In this document: positions 1-8,296 of the stretch, in pieces
Numbering within the stretch: the stretch's first letter is position 1
Layout of the letters: every line of letters begins with the position of its first letter
Source of the DNA: Ectopseudomonas alcaliphila
Lineage (GTDB): Bacteria; Pseudomonadota; Gammaproteobacteria; Pseudomonadales; Pseudomonadaceae
Reading direction: 5' to 3'
NCBI RefSeq assembly: GCF_900101755.1
Contig: NZ_FNAE01000015.1
Coordinates: 1 to 45,321, forward strand
DNA: 45,321 bases
The notes under the pieces: generated by a model
Told to the model about the DNA's origin: nothing
Databases searched by the model: none
What the model saw: only the letters and a program-made list of their open reading frames with translations
Made by a program: the position numbers and the translations under genes

Positions 1-1071
1 ACCGGCGGCGTGGCCAAGCGTCTGATCGACTTCGCCAACGCCTGCGTCGGCCACATCCGTGGCGGCCTGGCCATCGGCGCGGTGCTGGCGTGCATGCTGT
101 TCGCCGCGCTGTCTGGCTCCTCGCCAGCCACCGTGGCGGCAGTCGGCTCCATCGCCATCGCCGGCATGGTGCGCTCCGGTTATCCGCAGGCGTTCGGCGC
201 CGGCATCGTCTGTAACGCCGGTACCCTGGGCATCCTGATTCCGCCGTCGATCGTGATGGTGGTGTACGCCGCCGCCACCGAGCAGTCGGTGGGCAAGCTG
301 TTCATGGCCGGCGTGATCCCGGGCGTGATGCTCGGCCTGGCCCTGATGATCGCGATCTACATCGTCGCGCGTATCAAGAAGCTGCCGGCACTGCCGCGCG
401 CCAGCTTCCGCGAGTGGCTGCGCGCCGCGCGTGAGGCGTTCTGGGGCCTGCTGCTGATGGTGATCATCCTCGGCGGTATCTACACCGGCATGTTCACCCC
501 GACCGAGGCCGCGGCCGTGGCAGCGGTCTACGCAGGCTTCGTCGCCCTGTTCGTGTACAAGGACCTGACCATCCGCGAGTGCCCGAGGGTGCTGCTGGAG
601 TCCGGCAAGCTGACCATCATGCTGATGTTCATCATTGCCAACGCCATGCTCTTCGCCCACGTACTGACCACCGAGCAAATCCCGCAACAGATCACCGCCT
701 GGGTGGTGGATCTGGGCCTGCAGCCGTGGCAGTTCCTGCTGGTGGTGAACATCGTGCTGCTGATCGCCGGTGCCTTCATGGAGCCGTCGGCGATCATCCT
801 GATCCTGGCGCCGATCCTGTTCCCGATCGCCATGCAACTGGGCATCGACCCGATCCACCTGGGCATCATCATGGTGGTGAACATGGAGATCGGCCTGATC
901 ACGCCACCGGTGGGACTGAACCTGTTCGTCACCTCGGCGGTGACGGGGATGCCGCTGACCTCGGTGATCAAAGCGGCCTGGCCGTGGCTGATGCTGTTGC
1001 TGAGCTTCCTGATGATCATTACCTACATCCCCGCCGTGTCCATGGCCCTGCCGAATCTGCTCGGCATGTAG
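1..1071 (+). CDS. TRAP transporter large permease, DctM-like (5' truncated)
   Basis: This is the 3' part of a TRAP transporter large membrane subunit, the permease that works with a periplasmic binding protein and a small DctQ-type subunit to import organic acids using the ion gradient. The reading frame is open from base 1 (T-G-G-V-A-K-R-L...). The first possible start inside the window, GTG at 10, is probably internal, because family members have about 425 residues and 356 codons are present. The GGVA-RLI opening matches the middle of the family's N-terminal half. Later family signatures are NAGTLGILIPPSIVMVVY, the PTEAAAVAAVYA loop, and a C-terminal segment with VVNMEIGLITPPVGLNLFV. About eight hydrophobic segments are visible. 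The gene ends 47 bases before a strong terminator. The substrate cannot be told from this fragment; C4-dicarboxylate or another carboxylate is typical. Confidence 0.93.
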   Translation, partial: TGGVAKRLIDFANACVGHIRGGLAIGAVLACMLFAALSGSSPATVAAVGSIAIAGMVRSGYPQAFGAGIVCNAGTLGILIPPSIVMVVYAAATEQSVGKLFMAGVIPGVMLGLALMIAIYIVARIKKLPALPRASFREWLRAAREAFWGLLLMVIILGGIYTGMFTPTEAAAVAAVYAGFVALFVYKDLTIRECPRVLLESGKLTIMLMFIIANAMLFAHVLTTEQIPQQITAWVVDLGLQPWQFLLVVNIVLLIAGAFMEPSAIILILAPILFPIAMQLGIDPIHLGIIMVVNMEIGLITPPVGLNLFVTSAVTGMPLTSVIKAAWPWLMLLLSFLMIITYIPAVSMALPNLLGM

Positions 1072-1117
1072 CCGCTCAAACCAACGCTGCTACTTCGGTA
1101 CCTCGTGTACCCACTCC

Positions 1118-1144
1118 GCCCGGCCTTAGTGCCGGGCTTTTTTT
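1118..1144 (+). terminator. Rho-independent terminator of the TRAP operon
   Basis: A perfect 7-bp stem, GCCCGGC (1118-1124) and GCCGGGC (1131-1137), with a 6-base loop is followed at once by seven T. It lies 47 bases after the permease stop codon and should end that transcript. Confidence 0.85.
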
Positions 1145-1344
1145 GCTTGTCATCTTGAGGCACGCCTTTCCTGTCACCACAAAGCGACGCACATATTGGC
1201 TCAGCACGTTCTGCGCGTCATGAAAGCGGGTTAGCCTGATGAATATCGCTATAGCCATTTGCATGGTCTGCAGTGCGAACGCGACTGCCCAGGCCACCCA
1301 TCCTGGCGTAAAGTCGCCGGCTAGTTCATCAAGGAAACCGAGGC

Positions 1345-2016
1345 ATGATCAGAAGCAGCCTGAAATCCGTCGTTACCACCTGGCTGACCGGTTTGCTGGC
1401 GCTGCTGCCACTGGTGCTGACCCTGGCTCTGCTGGCCTGGATATTCAGCCTGCTCAACCGCCTGGTCGGCCCTTCGACCCTGATCGGTCAGCTGTTCGCC
1501 GTCCTTGGCCAGCCTTTCTCCAGTAACGGTTATATGGCTTATTTGCTGGGCAGCCTGGTGCTGCTGGCCAGCCTCTATCCCCTGGGCCTGGCCGTGCAAC
1601 TGGGCCTGCGCCGTCCGCTGTCCTGGCTGCTCGACCGCACCCTGCGGCGCACACCACTGATCGGCAACTTCTACAACCTGGCCGACCGCTTCGTTGGCTT
1701 GCTGGACAAGAGCAAGAACCCGGATATCACCACCATGGCCCCGGTCTGGTGCTTCTTCGGCGGCGATGGCGCTGCCGTGCTCGCCCTGCGCCCGAGTTCC
1801 GAAACAGTCGAGCTGGAAGGCCGCGCCTACTGCGCCATCCTCATTCCCACCGCGCCGATTCCTGTTGGGGGCGGTCTGCTCTACGTCCCTCAAGAGTGGA
1901 TACGCCCCGCCGAGATGGGTGTGGATCAGTTGACCAGCATCTATGTGTCGATGGGCCTCACGCCACCTGGCAGGCGCAACGTCGAGCAGTCGCCTCCGGT
2001 GGTGATCAAGCCTTAG
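1345..2016 (+). CDS. DUF502 family membrane protein
   Basis: A 223-residue protein of the DUF502 family. Two membrane helices are visible: residues about 9-31 (TWLTGLLALLPLVLTLALLA) and about 62-84 (LLGSLVLLASLYPLGLAVQL). A soluble domain follows, containing the family's TPLIGNFYNLADRFVGLL stretch and a late PTAPIPVGGGLLYVPQEW motif. The start ATG at 1345 has AAGGAAA and GAGG just upstream. The gene stands alone between the TRAP terminator and a hairpin repeat. Family members are widespread in proteobacteria and cyanobacteria and have no firmly assigned function, so none is proposed here. The family call is from recognition of the motifs and is fairly safe. Confidence 0.85.
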   Translation: MIRSSLKSVVTTWLTGLLALLPLVLTLALLAWIFSLLNRLVGPSTLIGQLFAVLGQPFSSNGYMAYLLGSLVLLASLYPLGLAVQLGLRRPLSWLLDRTLRRTPLIGNFYNLADRFVGLLDKSKNPDITTMAPVWCFFGGDGAAVLALRPSSETVELEGRAYCAILIPTAPIPVGGGLLYVPQEWIRPAEMGVDQLTSIYVSMGLTPPGRRNVEQSPPVVIKP

Positions 2017-2026
2017 GGATGTTCTG

Positions 2027-2116
2027 AAAAAGCCATTTATCGTCACTCCCGCGAAGGCGGGAGCCCAGGTGACTCGTAGGTTCTGGATGCCCGCCTGCGC
2101 GGGCATGACGGCTTTT
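2027..2116. repeat. Double-hairpin intergenic repeat, possible bidirectional terminator
   Basis: A 90-base element lies between two convergent genes (DUF502 and lrp-like). It has an outer inverted repeat AAAAGCC (2028-2034) / GGCTTTT (2110-2116) and CGTCA / TGACG inside it. Within are two hairpins: CTCCCGC-GAAG-GCGGGAG and TGCCCGC-CTGC-GCGGGCA. This is the common proteobacterial 'CGTCATTCCCGCGAAGGCGGG' type of dispersed repeat. Its position suggests it also stops transcription from both sides. Confidence 0.7.
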
Positions 2117-2127
2117 CCAGTGTTTCC

Positions 2128-2595
2128 TTAGACGAGCGGCAGGCTGGTGGTGGATTTGATCTCCGACAGCGCAACGATGGAGTTCACCTCCTGGATACCA
2201 GGCACCAGCGACAGCTTCTCGAAGAAGAAGCGCTCATAAGCCTCGATATCGCGGGTGACGATGCGCAGCATGAAGTCCACCGCCCCCATCAGCACGTGGC
2301 ACTCCAGCACCTCGGGAAATTCGCGCATGGCTTCGGCGAACTCGGTCAGGTTGGAGCGACCATGAGCGTTGAGCTTGACCTGAGCGAACACCTGCGTGTG
2401 CAGGCCGATGCGCTTGCGGTCGAGCAGCGTAACCTGCTTGCGGATCACCCCCTCCTCCTTGAGCCGCTGGATACGTCGCCAGCAGGGCGACTGTGACAGA
2501 CCGACACGCTCGGCGATCTCCGCCGTGGAGAGACCCGCGTCCTCCTGTAGCAAAGCAAGAATGCGCTGATCGTAGGCATCCAGAGCGATAGACAT
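2128..2595 (-). CDS. Lrp/AsnC family transcriptional regulator
   Basis: A 155-residue regulator of the leucine-responsive family. The N-terminal winged helix-turn-helix spans residues about 5-60, with AEIAERVGLSQSPCWRRIQRLKEEGVI containing the recognition helix. The C-terminal RAM/ligand-sensing domain spans about 65-145, including VLECHVLMGAVDFMLRIVTRDIEAYE. Such proteins form dimers or octamers, bind amino acids and control amino-acid metabolism genes. It is divergent from the small gene at 2723, and the 127-base gap between them is a likely place for autoregulation. The effector is not visible. It resembles Lrp itself in length, but I would not name it lrp from sequence alone. Confidence 0.92.
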   Translation of the reverse strand: MSIALDAYDQRILALLQEDAGLSTAEIAERVGLSQSPCWRRIQRLKEEGVIRKQVTLLDRKRIGLHTQVFAQVKLNAHGRSNLTEFAEAMREFPEVLECHVLMGAVDFMLRIVTRDIEAYERFFFEKLSLVPGIQEVNSIVALSEIKSTTSLPLV

Positions 2596-2722
2596 AAAAA
2601 ATCCTGGCTAGTGATCTATTTGGGAAATTCTATCCATGAAAGCCCAATTAACACAGCAAACAAGGCAGAACTTTTGCCGGAGGAAGGCGGAAACTTAGGC
2701 AAAACCTGCCTGAGCCACCGTC

Positions 2723-3049
2723 ATGCCTGATACCACTCCGTTCCCCGCCGCCCACAATCGTCGCGATCCCTGGCAGGATCGCCCCGATGCCTGTGTCGAA
2801 TACCAACTGCGCACCGACGCCGAAGCCGATGTGCTGTGCCGGCTGCTCGGTCTGTTCGCCCAACTGCAGCTGTTACCCGAGGCCCTGCACATGGAGCGCC
2901 TGCAGGACGACCTGCATATCAGCCTGCGCCTGCCCGGCATTTCGCTGCATCGAGCCGGCGTACTGGCACAGAAACTGCGCGGCCTGGTATGCGTATGGGA
3001 GGTGACCTGGCAGCACCTGGATCACAGCCTGGTGACGGAGGTGGCCTGA
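2723..3049 (+). CDS. Small ACT-like domain protein, unknown function
   Basis: A 108-residue protein I do not recognise as a named gene. After a polar, Pro/Asp/Arg-rich first 25 residues the rest has the beta-alpha-beta rhythm of an ACT-like fold: VEYQLRTDAEADVLCRLLGLFAQL, then LHMERLQDDLHISLRLPG, then a helix and VWEVTWQH. This pattern is typical of IlvM-like small regulatory subunits, but no catalytic partner is beside it. The shine-dalgarno before ATG 2723 is weak. It is transcribed divergently from an Lrp-type regulator whose own C-terminal domain has a related fold, so a link to amino-acid sensing is possible but only inferred. That the gene is real is supported by clean coding bias and good spacing. 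Confidence 0.65.
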   Translation: MPDTTPFPAAHNRRDPWQDRPDACVEYQLRTDAEADVLCRLLGLFAQLQLLPEALHMERLQDDLHISLRLPGISLHRAGVLAQKLRGLVCVWEVTWQHLDHSLVTEVA

Positions 3050-3172
3050 AGCGGGCGCTCGATCACGTCAGGCGCTTCGCCCTTGTGCGGCTTTTCGGGC
3101 ATCCTAGTCCGCTGGTAGAGCGCTGCAAAAGCGACCTGCTACCTTTGTTCAGGACAATCCCGAGGAGCCCGC

Positions 3173-4957
3173 ATGTCCGCCTTCACCGCTACTGCCCCTG
3201 ACCGTGTACTGGATCTTGGCGACCTGCTGCGCGAGCTGGTGGCCCAGGGCCGGGTCGATCAGGATGTGGCTGAGCAGTGCCTGGCGATCCGTCGCAGCTC
3301 GCTGAACAATACCCAGCACCCGCTGGAGTTTCTCGCCGCACAGCAGGTGGACGATCAGAAAAGGCCGGGCAAGAAACTCGACCTGGAAACCCTCACCACC
3401 TGGCTGGCCAACTTCGCCGGCCAGCCTTACTTGCGCATCGACCCGCTGAAGATCGACGTACCGGCCATCACCCCGCTGATGTCCTACGCCTTCGCCCAAC
3501 GCCACAAGATTCTCGCCGTGGCGGTGGACAGCGAGAGCGTCACCATCGCCAGCAGTCAGCCGCTGGTGCATAGCTGGGAAGCCAACCTGGTGCACGTGCT
3601 CAAGCGCCCGATCAAGCGCGTGGTAGCCAACCCCAGCGATATCCAGCGCTTCACCACCGAGTTCTATCGCCTGGCGCGCTCGGTCAGCGGCGCCAATTCC
3701 ACCGACCAGAAGATCAGCGGCGTCGGCAACTTCGAGCAACTGCTCAGCCTCGGCGCCCAGGATCAGGAACCAGACGCCAACGACGCGCACATCGTCAACA
3801 TCGTCGACTGGCTGTTCCAGTACGCCTTCCAGCAACGCGCCAGCGATATCCATATCGAGCCACGCCGCGAGCAGGGCACCGTACGCTTTCGCATCGACGG
3901 CGTGCTGCACACCGTCTATCAGTTCCCCGCCCAGGTCACCATGGCCGTGGTCAGCCGCCTGAAGAACCTCGGCCGCATGAACATCGCCGAGAAGCGCAAA
4001 CCGCAGGACGGCCGGGTCAAGACCAAGACCCCGGATGGCAATGAAGTCGAGTTGCGTCTGTCCACCCTGCCTACCGCCTTCGGCGAGAAGATGGTGATGC
4101 GGATCTTCGACCCTGAAGTGCTGCTGAAAAGCCCGGATCAACTCGGCTTCTCCCCCGAGGACCTGCGCCGCTGGGCAAGCATGACCTCCCAGCCCAACGG
4201 CATCGTCCTGGTCACCGGCCCTACCGGCTCGGGCAAGACCACCACGCTCTACACCACGCTCAAGCAGCTGGCGACCGAGGAGGTGAACGTCTGCACCATC
4301 GAAGACCCCATCGAGATGATCGAAGGCGCCTTCAACCAGATGCAGGTGCAGCACAACATCGACCTGAACTTCGCCAGCGGGATACGCGCACTGATGCGCC
4401 AGGACCCGGACATCATCATGATCGGTGAGATCCGCGATCTGGAAACCGCAGAAATGGCCATCCAGGCGGCGCTGACCGGCCACCTGGTGCTCTCCACCCT
4501 GCACACCAACGACGCGCCCAGCGCCATCACCCGCCTGCTCGAACTGGGCGTGCCGCATTACCTGCTCAAGGCCACCATCCTCGGCGTCATGGCGCAGCGC
4601 CTGGTGCGAACCCTGTGCCCGCACTGCAAGGCACCGGTGCAACTGGACGAAGACACCTGGAACGGCCTGACCCGGCCCTGGAGCTCACCGCTGCCGACTC
4701 AGGCACACCACGCCGTCGGCTGCCTGGAATGCCGTGAAACCGGCTATCGCGGCCGCGCCGGGGTCTACGAAATCATGCTGATCAACGACGCGATCAAGCC
4801 GCTGATCAACGCCGACACCGACCTTACCGCCCTGCGCCGCGCCGCCTTCAAGGACGGCATGCGCAGCCTGCGGCTGTCCGGCGCGCAAAAGGTCGCGGCC
4901 GGGCTGACCACCATCGAGGAAGTACTGCGCGTCACTCCACAGAGCGAGCAACGCTGA
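3173..4957 (+). CDS. GspE/PulE/PilB-family secretion ATPase, stand-alone
   Basis: A 594-residue hexameric secretion ATPase of the type II secretion / type IV pilus assembly family. An N-terminal MshEN-like domain (about 1-160) contains QPYLRIDPLKIDV and the PLMSYAFAQRHKILAVAV motif. The ATPase core follows, with Walker A GPTGSGKTTT at about 349-358, the Asp box, Walker B region DPDIIMIGEIRD and the His box LVLSTLHTNDA. A four-cysteine zinc site is formed by C482xxC485 and C517xxC520. ATG 3173 has GAGGAG upstream. No other pilus or secretion gene (inner-membrane PilC/GspF, pilin, secretin) lies nearby, so this is an orphan ATPase whose partners must be elsewhere. The end overlaps the convergent transpeptidase-like gene by 26 bases. 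Confidence 0.9.
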   Translation: MSAFTATAPDRVLDLGDLLRELVAQGRVDQDVAEQCLAIRRSSLNNTQHPLEFLAAQQVDDQKRPGKKLDLETLTTWLANFAGQPYLRIDPLKIDVPAITPLMSYAFAQRHKILAVAVDSESVTIASSQPLVHSWEANLVHVLKRPIKRVVANPSDIQRFTTEFYRLARSVSGANSTDQKISGVGNFEQLLSLGAQDQEPDANDAHIVNIVDWLFQYAFQQRASDIHIEPRREQGTVRFRIDGVLHTVYQFPAQVTMAVVSRLKNLGRMNIAEKRKPQDGRVKTKTPDGNEVELRLSTLPTAFGEKMVMRIFDPEVLLKSPDQLGFSPEDLRRWASMTSQPNGIVLVTGPTGSGKTTTLYTTLKQLATEEVNVCTIEDPIEMIEGAFNQMQVQHNIDLNFASGIRALMRQDPDIIMIGEIRDLETAEMAIQAALTGHLVLSTLHTNDAPSAITRLLELGVPHYLLKATILGVMAQRLVRTLCPHCKAPVQLDEDTWNGLTRPWSSPLPTQAHHAVGCLECRETGYRGRAGVYEIMLINDAIKPLINADTDLTALRRAAFKDGMRSLRLSGAQKVAAGLTTIEEVLRVTPQSEQR

Positions 4958-5606
4958 TGCTCCTGCAGTCGCGATAGCGGTCGTCGGCCAACTGTGAGTG
5001 CCAGGCGAACAGGTACTGGCCATCCTTGAGCTGCTCCACCAGCCCACGAATCACCTCCTGCTGTACCGCCGGACAGCCCAGGCTGCGCCCCATGCGGCCG
5101 TATCTCTCCGCCCACTGCGGCGCCACGTAATCGGCGCCATGGATCACCAGCGCACGGGCACGCGCCTGGTCATTGAAACCGGGCTCCAGGCCATCGAGGC
5201 GCAGCGAATGGCCGTGCCGCCCCCTGTAGTTTTCGCCACCGCGAAACATACCCAGGCTGGACTGATGGCTACCGGGCAGATTGGAGAAACGCTCGGCAAA
5301 CAGCTCGCCGGACTGGCGACCATGAGCCACGAACTCACGCTGCAGCAGACGCCTGTGCGTCAGATCGAAAACCCATAGGCGCCGCTCCAGCGAGGAACGC
5401 GAGTAATCGATCACCGCCAACCGCCTGGCTTCACCCGCGCCTTCACGCTCGGCACACCGCAGCGCCTGTAGCGCACCTTGCAACGCACGCATTTCCAACT
5501 GTGGCGCTGCACGGTGCAGGGCATTCAGCAGCTCACCGGCCACGGCGCCCTGCGCTGCCAGCAATAGAGCGGCAAGCAAAAACGGCATCAGCGAACGCTC
5601 AAACAT
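4932..5606 (-). CDS. Secreted murein L,D-transpeptidase catalytic-domain (YkuD_2-like) protein
   Basis: A 224-residue exported protein. I start it at ATG 5606 (MFERSLMPFLL...) because AGGA sits five bases before it and the following residues form a good signal peptide (MPFLLAALLLAAQGAVAG, cleavage near AVAG-E). Reading on upstream would put charged residues before the signal. The mature part contains the family pattern: LAVIDYSRSSLERRLWVFDL, GLEPGFNDQARARALVIHGADYV, and GRSLGCPAV with the presumed catalytic Cys and the upstream His in VIHGADY. Proteins of this group are annotated as murein L,D-transpeptidase catalytic domain proteins and act on periplasmic peptidoglycan; the exact reaction here is not known. 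The 3' end overlaps the convergent ATPase gene. Confidence 0.85.
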   Translation of the reverse strand: MFERSLMPFLLAALLLAAQGAVAGELLNALHRAAPQLEMRALQGALQALRCAEREGAGEARRLAVIDYSRSSLERRLWVFDLTHRRLLQREFVAHGRQSGELFAERFSNLPGSHQSSLGMFRGGENYRGRHGHSLRLDGLEPGFNDQARARALVIHGADYVAPQWAERYGRMGRSLGCPAVQQEVIRGLVEQLKDGQYLFAWHSQLADDRYRDCRSISVARSVE

Positions 5607-5771
5607 GTCCTGACTCCCACGGATTGCCTGGCACCTGCCCACCTTGCGAAGGGGTCGGCGGCAGAGCCCAGTCGACTGTGCTTAGATTGAGAGATCTGGC
5701 AATGGAGTCTATGCGATGCACACCGAAGGGCGATCAGCAAACAGTCTGAGTATGGGTAGCCGCGTCCTCCC

Positions 5772-6026
5772 ATGATCACCTACCTGCAACACCTGTCGTT
5801 CTGGGACTGGCTGGCCCTGGCCACCCTGCTGCTGATTCTCGAGGTGTTCGGCGCCGGAGGCTACCTGCTGTGGATCGGTCTGGTGGCCGTCGGCGTCGGC
5901 GCACTGACCTACCTGTTCCCCGACCTGCCCTGGCTTTGGCAATTTCTACTGTTCGGCGTACTGGCAATGCTCTCGGCGCTGCTTTGGCGGCGTCATCAGC
6001 AGCGAGCACGCAAGCTCAGCAACTGA
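5772..6026 (+). CDS. Short NfeD-like membrane protein
   Basis: An 84-residue protein with the membrane part of NfeD proteins. It has a short amphipathic start, then LALATLLLILEVFGAGGYLLWIGLVAVGVGALTYL and a second hydrophobic stretch LWQFLLFGVLAMLSALLWRR, ending in basic residues. The 'E(x)FGAGG(x)LLWIG' signature is characteristic. The C-terminal OB-fold domain found in longer NfeD proteins is missing; such short forms are common in Pseudomonas. NfeD proteins usually pair with a stomatin/SPFH protein encoded next door, but none is present here. No clear shine-dalgarno precedes ATG 5772, so the start is less certain than the gene. Confidence 0.85.
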   Translation: MITYLQHLSFWDWLALATLLLILEVFGAGGYLLWIGLVAVGVGALTYLFPDLPWLWQFLLFGVLAMLSALLWRRHQQRARKLSN

Positions 6027-6114
6027 CCGGCCTGGCAACCAGCCATCGCCATCAAGGAACCACCAGCGGCTTGTGCGACTCCTAGGATAGGAACCACCCT
6101 AAAGGAGTTTCATC

Positions 6115-6444
6115 ATGCGTGTAACGAGCCGTGCCGCACTGGCGTTCAGTGCCTGCCTGATCGCCCAGACCGCAGCAGCCGATGGCCTGCTGCGCGACAT
6201 TCTGTCCTCGGGCGCGACCACCGCCTCGACCTATCTGACCTTCAAGGATCGCAAGCTGGTTGCGGCGGCCGAAGAGGATGCCAGCAGCTTCGTCGCCAGT
6301 AACGGCGAAATTCGCGGCCCGCATCTGGAAGCGGCAATGCAGCAACTGCGCAGCGCCAACCCGCAACTGCAGGAAGCCGACGATATGGCACTGGCCAGCG
6401 CCATTCTCGCCACCTCGGCAGCGCCAGCTGAAGACGCACGCTGA
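6115..6444 (+). CDS. DUF2388 family secreted small protein
   Basis: A 109-residue protein with a signal peptide (RAALAFSACLIAQTAAADG, cleavage about residue 22). The family core follows: LLRDILSSGATTASTYLTFKD-KLV, ASSFVASNGEIRGPHLEAAM and the alanine-rich tail DMALASAILA. DUF2388 proteins are small periplasmic proteins found almost only in Pseudomonas, often in several paralogues, with no known activity. AAAGGAG lies seven bases before ATG 6115. It ends just before a strong bidirectional terminator shared with the porin gene. Confidence 0.9.
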   Translation: MRVTSRAALAFSACLIAQTAAADGLLRDILSSGATTASTYLTFKDRKLVAAAEEDASSFVASNGEIRGPHLEAAMQQLRSANPQLQEADDMALASAILATSAAPAEDAR

Positions 6445-6464
6445 GCCGTCACCAGTCGCCCATA

Positions 6465-6498
6465 AAAAATGCCCGCATCCAAAGGGTGCGGGCATTTT
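6465..6498. terminator. Bidirectional Rho-independent terminator
   Basis: A long stem AAAAATGCCCGCATCC (6466-6481 region) pairs with GGGTGCGGGCATTTTT around an AAA loop. The A-run on one side and T-run on the other make it work in both directions, ending the DUF2388 gene (plus) and the oprD-type gene (minus). Confidence 0.9.
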
Positions 6499-6550
6499 TC
6501 GTTCAGCTTTCGGGACATCAGACCTTTAGGCCTCCCGAAAATCTCTCGCC

Positions 6551-7870
6551 TTACATCAGCGGCAGGGTGTAGCTGACGATCAGACGGTTCTGGTCGGCGT
6601 CGGACTGACCAGGGACGTTACCGCGCAGAACACCGTAGCGCCAGCCAAGGCCCAGACCTTTCAGAGCGCCATCCTGGAATGCATAGTCCAGAGCGATGTC
6701 ACGTTCCCACTCTTTGGCATCATTGCCACCGGCAACCTTGACGTTGGTGCCCTTCAGATAAGCCACGGAAGCTTTCAGACCCGGAGCGCCGAGAGTGGCG
6801 AAGTCATAGCTGTACTGGCCGAAGGTAGTACGCTCACCGGCACGGGTAAAGCTGTTCACCAGGCGGTCAGTCAGCAGGTAGACGCTCGCACCCGAGGAGC
6901 CTTCGATACCACCCTGGTTCAGCTGCACGAAGTTGCTGTCTTCGGATACACGCTGATGGCCCAGCATCACAGCATGGCTACCCAGGCTGTAAGTGAAGGC
7001 AGCGCTCCAGGTGTTGTTGTCGATCTTGCCGTTACCGTTGCGGGTGTAACCGCCTACGGAGTAACCCGCTTCCTTGCCGTTCTTGCCATCGGAAGTGGTA
7101 CGGAAGTAACGCAGGTCGGTCTTCAGGCTACCTTCGCCCAGCGCCAGGTTGTGGCCCAGACCGGCGAAATGCTGTTTGTAATAGTCTTCCAGATTGGCGT
7201 AGTAGTACTGCGCCGTCAGGTCGCTATTGATCTTCCAGTCACCGCCAGCGAAGTAGAACTTGTTGCTGGCCTCGCTACCGCCAGCGACGGACAAGCCGGT
7301 GCTGTTGCTCGAGGCACGGCTAACAGCGTGCTCGATCTGGCCAGCGGTCAGCGTCAGGTTGTCGATTTCGTTGGAGGTGATCATGCCACCTTCGAACATC
7401 TGCGGCAGCAGACGACCGTCGTTGGAGACCAGAATCGGCAGTTTTGGCATCAGAGTACCGACACGACCCTCGGTCTTGGATACGCGGACCTTGGCGGTCG
7501 CGCCAGCCTTGCTGAAGTCATCGACAGCGCTGCCGTCGCTTTCCAACGGGAACAGCTGGCCAGGAGTACGGTCACGACCGGCCTTGGTGTTACGACCACC
7601 GCCATCCAGACGCACGCCCAGCATGCCGACTGCATCGACACCAAAGCCAACGGTACCCTCGGTGAAACCGGACTGGTAGTTGAGAATGAAGCCCTGGCCC
7701 CACTCGCTGGCCTCACCATTATTGTTGGTGGTGTTCTTGGTGTTCTGGTCGAAGTAGAAATTGCGCATGGTCAGGCTGGCTTTGCTGTCACCGATGAAAT
7801 CGGCGAAGGCTACTTGGCTCAGGCCCAGGGTGCTGGCGGCTACGGCCAGTGCCAGGGAGGTCTTTCTCAT
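6551..7870 (-). CDS. OprD-family outer-membrane porin
   Basis: A 439-residue substrate-specific porin of the OprD family. The signal peptide is residues 1-23 (MRKTSLALAVAASTLGLSQVAFA), followed by the mature start DFIGDSKASLTMRNFYF. Family landmarks are EASEWGQGFILNYQSGFTEGTVGFGVDAVGMLGVRLDGG, RVGTLMPKLPILVSNDGRLLPQMFEG, EIDNLTLTAGQIEHA, and alternating beta strands up to the C-terminal aromatic/hydrophobic strand RLIVSYTLPLM. These proteins form monomeric 18-strand barrels that pass amino acids, peptides or small carboxylates. GGAGAGA precedes ATG 7870. The specific member (OprD, Opd/OccD/OccK) and substrate cannot be fixed from sequence. No transporter operon is adjacent, so it is expressed alone from a long leader. 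Confidence 0.92.
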   Translation of the reverse strand: MRKTSLALAVAASTLGLSQVAFADFIGDSKASLTMRNFYFDQNTKNTTNNNGEASEWGQGFILNYQSGFTEGTVGFGVDAVGMLGVRLDGGGRNTKAGRDRTPGQLFPLESDGSAVDDFSKAGATAKVRVSKTEGRVGTLMPKLPILVSNDGRLLPQMFEGGMITSNEIDNLTLTAGQIEHAVSRASSNSTGLSVAGGSEASNKFYFAGGDWKINSDLTAQYYYANLEDYYKQHFAGLGHNLALGEGSLKTDLRYFRTTSDGKNGKEAGYSVGGYTRNGNGKIDNNTWSAAFTYSLGSHAVMLGHQRVSEDSNFVQLNQGGIEGSSGASVYLLTDRLVNSFTRAGERTTFGQYSYDFATLGAPGLKASVAYLKGTNVKVAGGNDAKEWERDIALDYAFQDGALKGLGLGWRYGVLRGNVPGQSDADQNRLIVSYTLPLM

Positions 7871-8200
7871 TATGTGTCTCTCCAGTGTGTTTAAGGTGAC
7901 GCATCGTCCGGCACAGACTTCGGCACGAAGAGGCAGGCCGGCACGAATGGGGCATACGCCCCCACAAGCCAGGACAGAATAAAGCCTGGCTCGAATGGGG
8001 ACACGAAAAACTCAGGAAGAACAGAACAACGGCGAACGCAGCGAGGCGGCCGAAATGAGGCGGGCAGAGTGGTGCATGGTGAATGCTCTCTCGTCGTTGT
8101 TATTTTGCGCCGACATCCTAGCCGGCATCTGCCGGACCCTATGCAGATAACGCGCCAGTCTCTGACAGCAAGCCCACGAGGCTTCTAAGACAATAGGTTA
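7871..8200 (-). promoter_or_regulatory. Long structured leader / control region of the OprD-type porin gene
   Basis: About 425 bases without a recognised gene separate the porin and the diguanylate cyclase gene; this part holds several sequence signals. Reading toward the porin: a perfect dyad CCGGCA-TC-TGCCGG (8122-8135), a possible 21-codon open frame (8077 down to 8012) beginning MHHSARLIS, a hairpin AGCCAGG/CCTGGCT (7967-7991), a second GGGGC/GCCCC (7949-7962), and a direct repeat CGAATGGGG (7945 and 7992). They could be operator or leader-control elements; which matter is not known. TTGCTG and TATCTG, 16 bases apart just upstream, are a possible promoter. Confidence 0.4.
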
Positions 8201-8296
8201 CATTTTTCCTGCAGGGCAGTGACCATGCAATGACAATGAAAATAGGCAAATTTCCGCTTATGAGAACCCGTTACCAGGCGGAAAATCGCCATAACC

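Noticed and set aside
1239..1526. Plus-strand frame of 95 codons overlapping the DUF502 gene start
   Set aside because: It is out of frame with DUF502, has no ribosome site and no recognisable domain.
3149..4642. Long open frame on the minus strand (about 497 codons) opposite the secretion ATPase
   Set aside because: It lies antisense to a gene with full motifs; the product is His/Gly/Asp-rich low-complexity, as expected from high-GC antisense frames.
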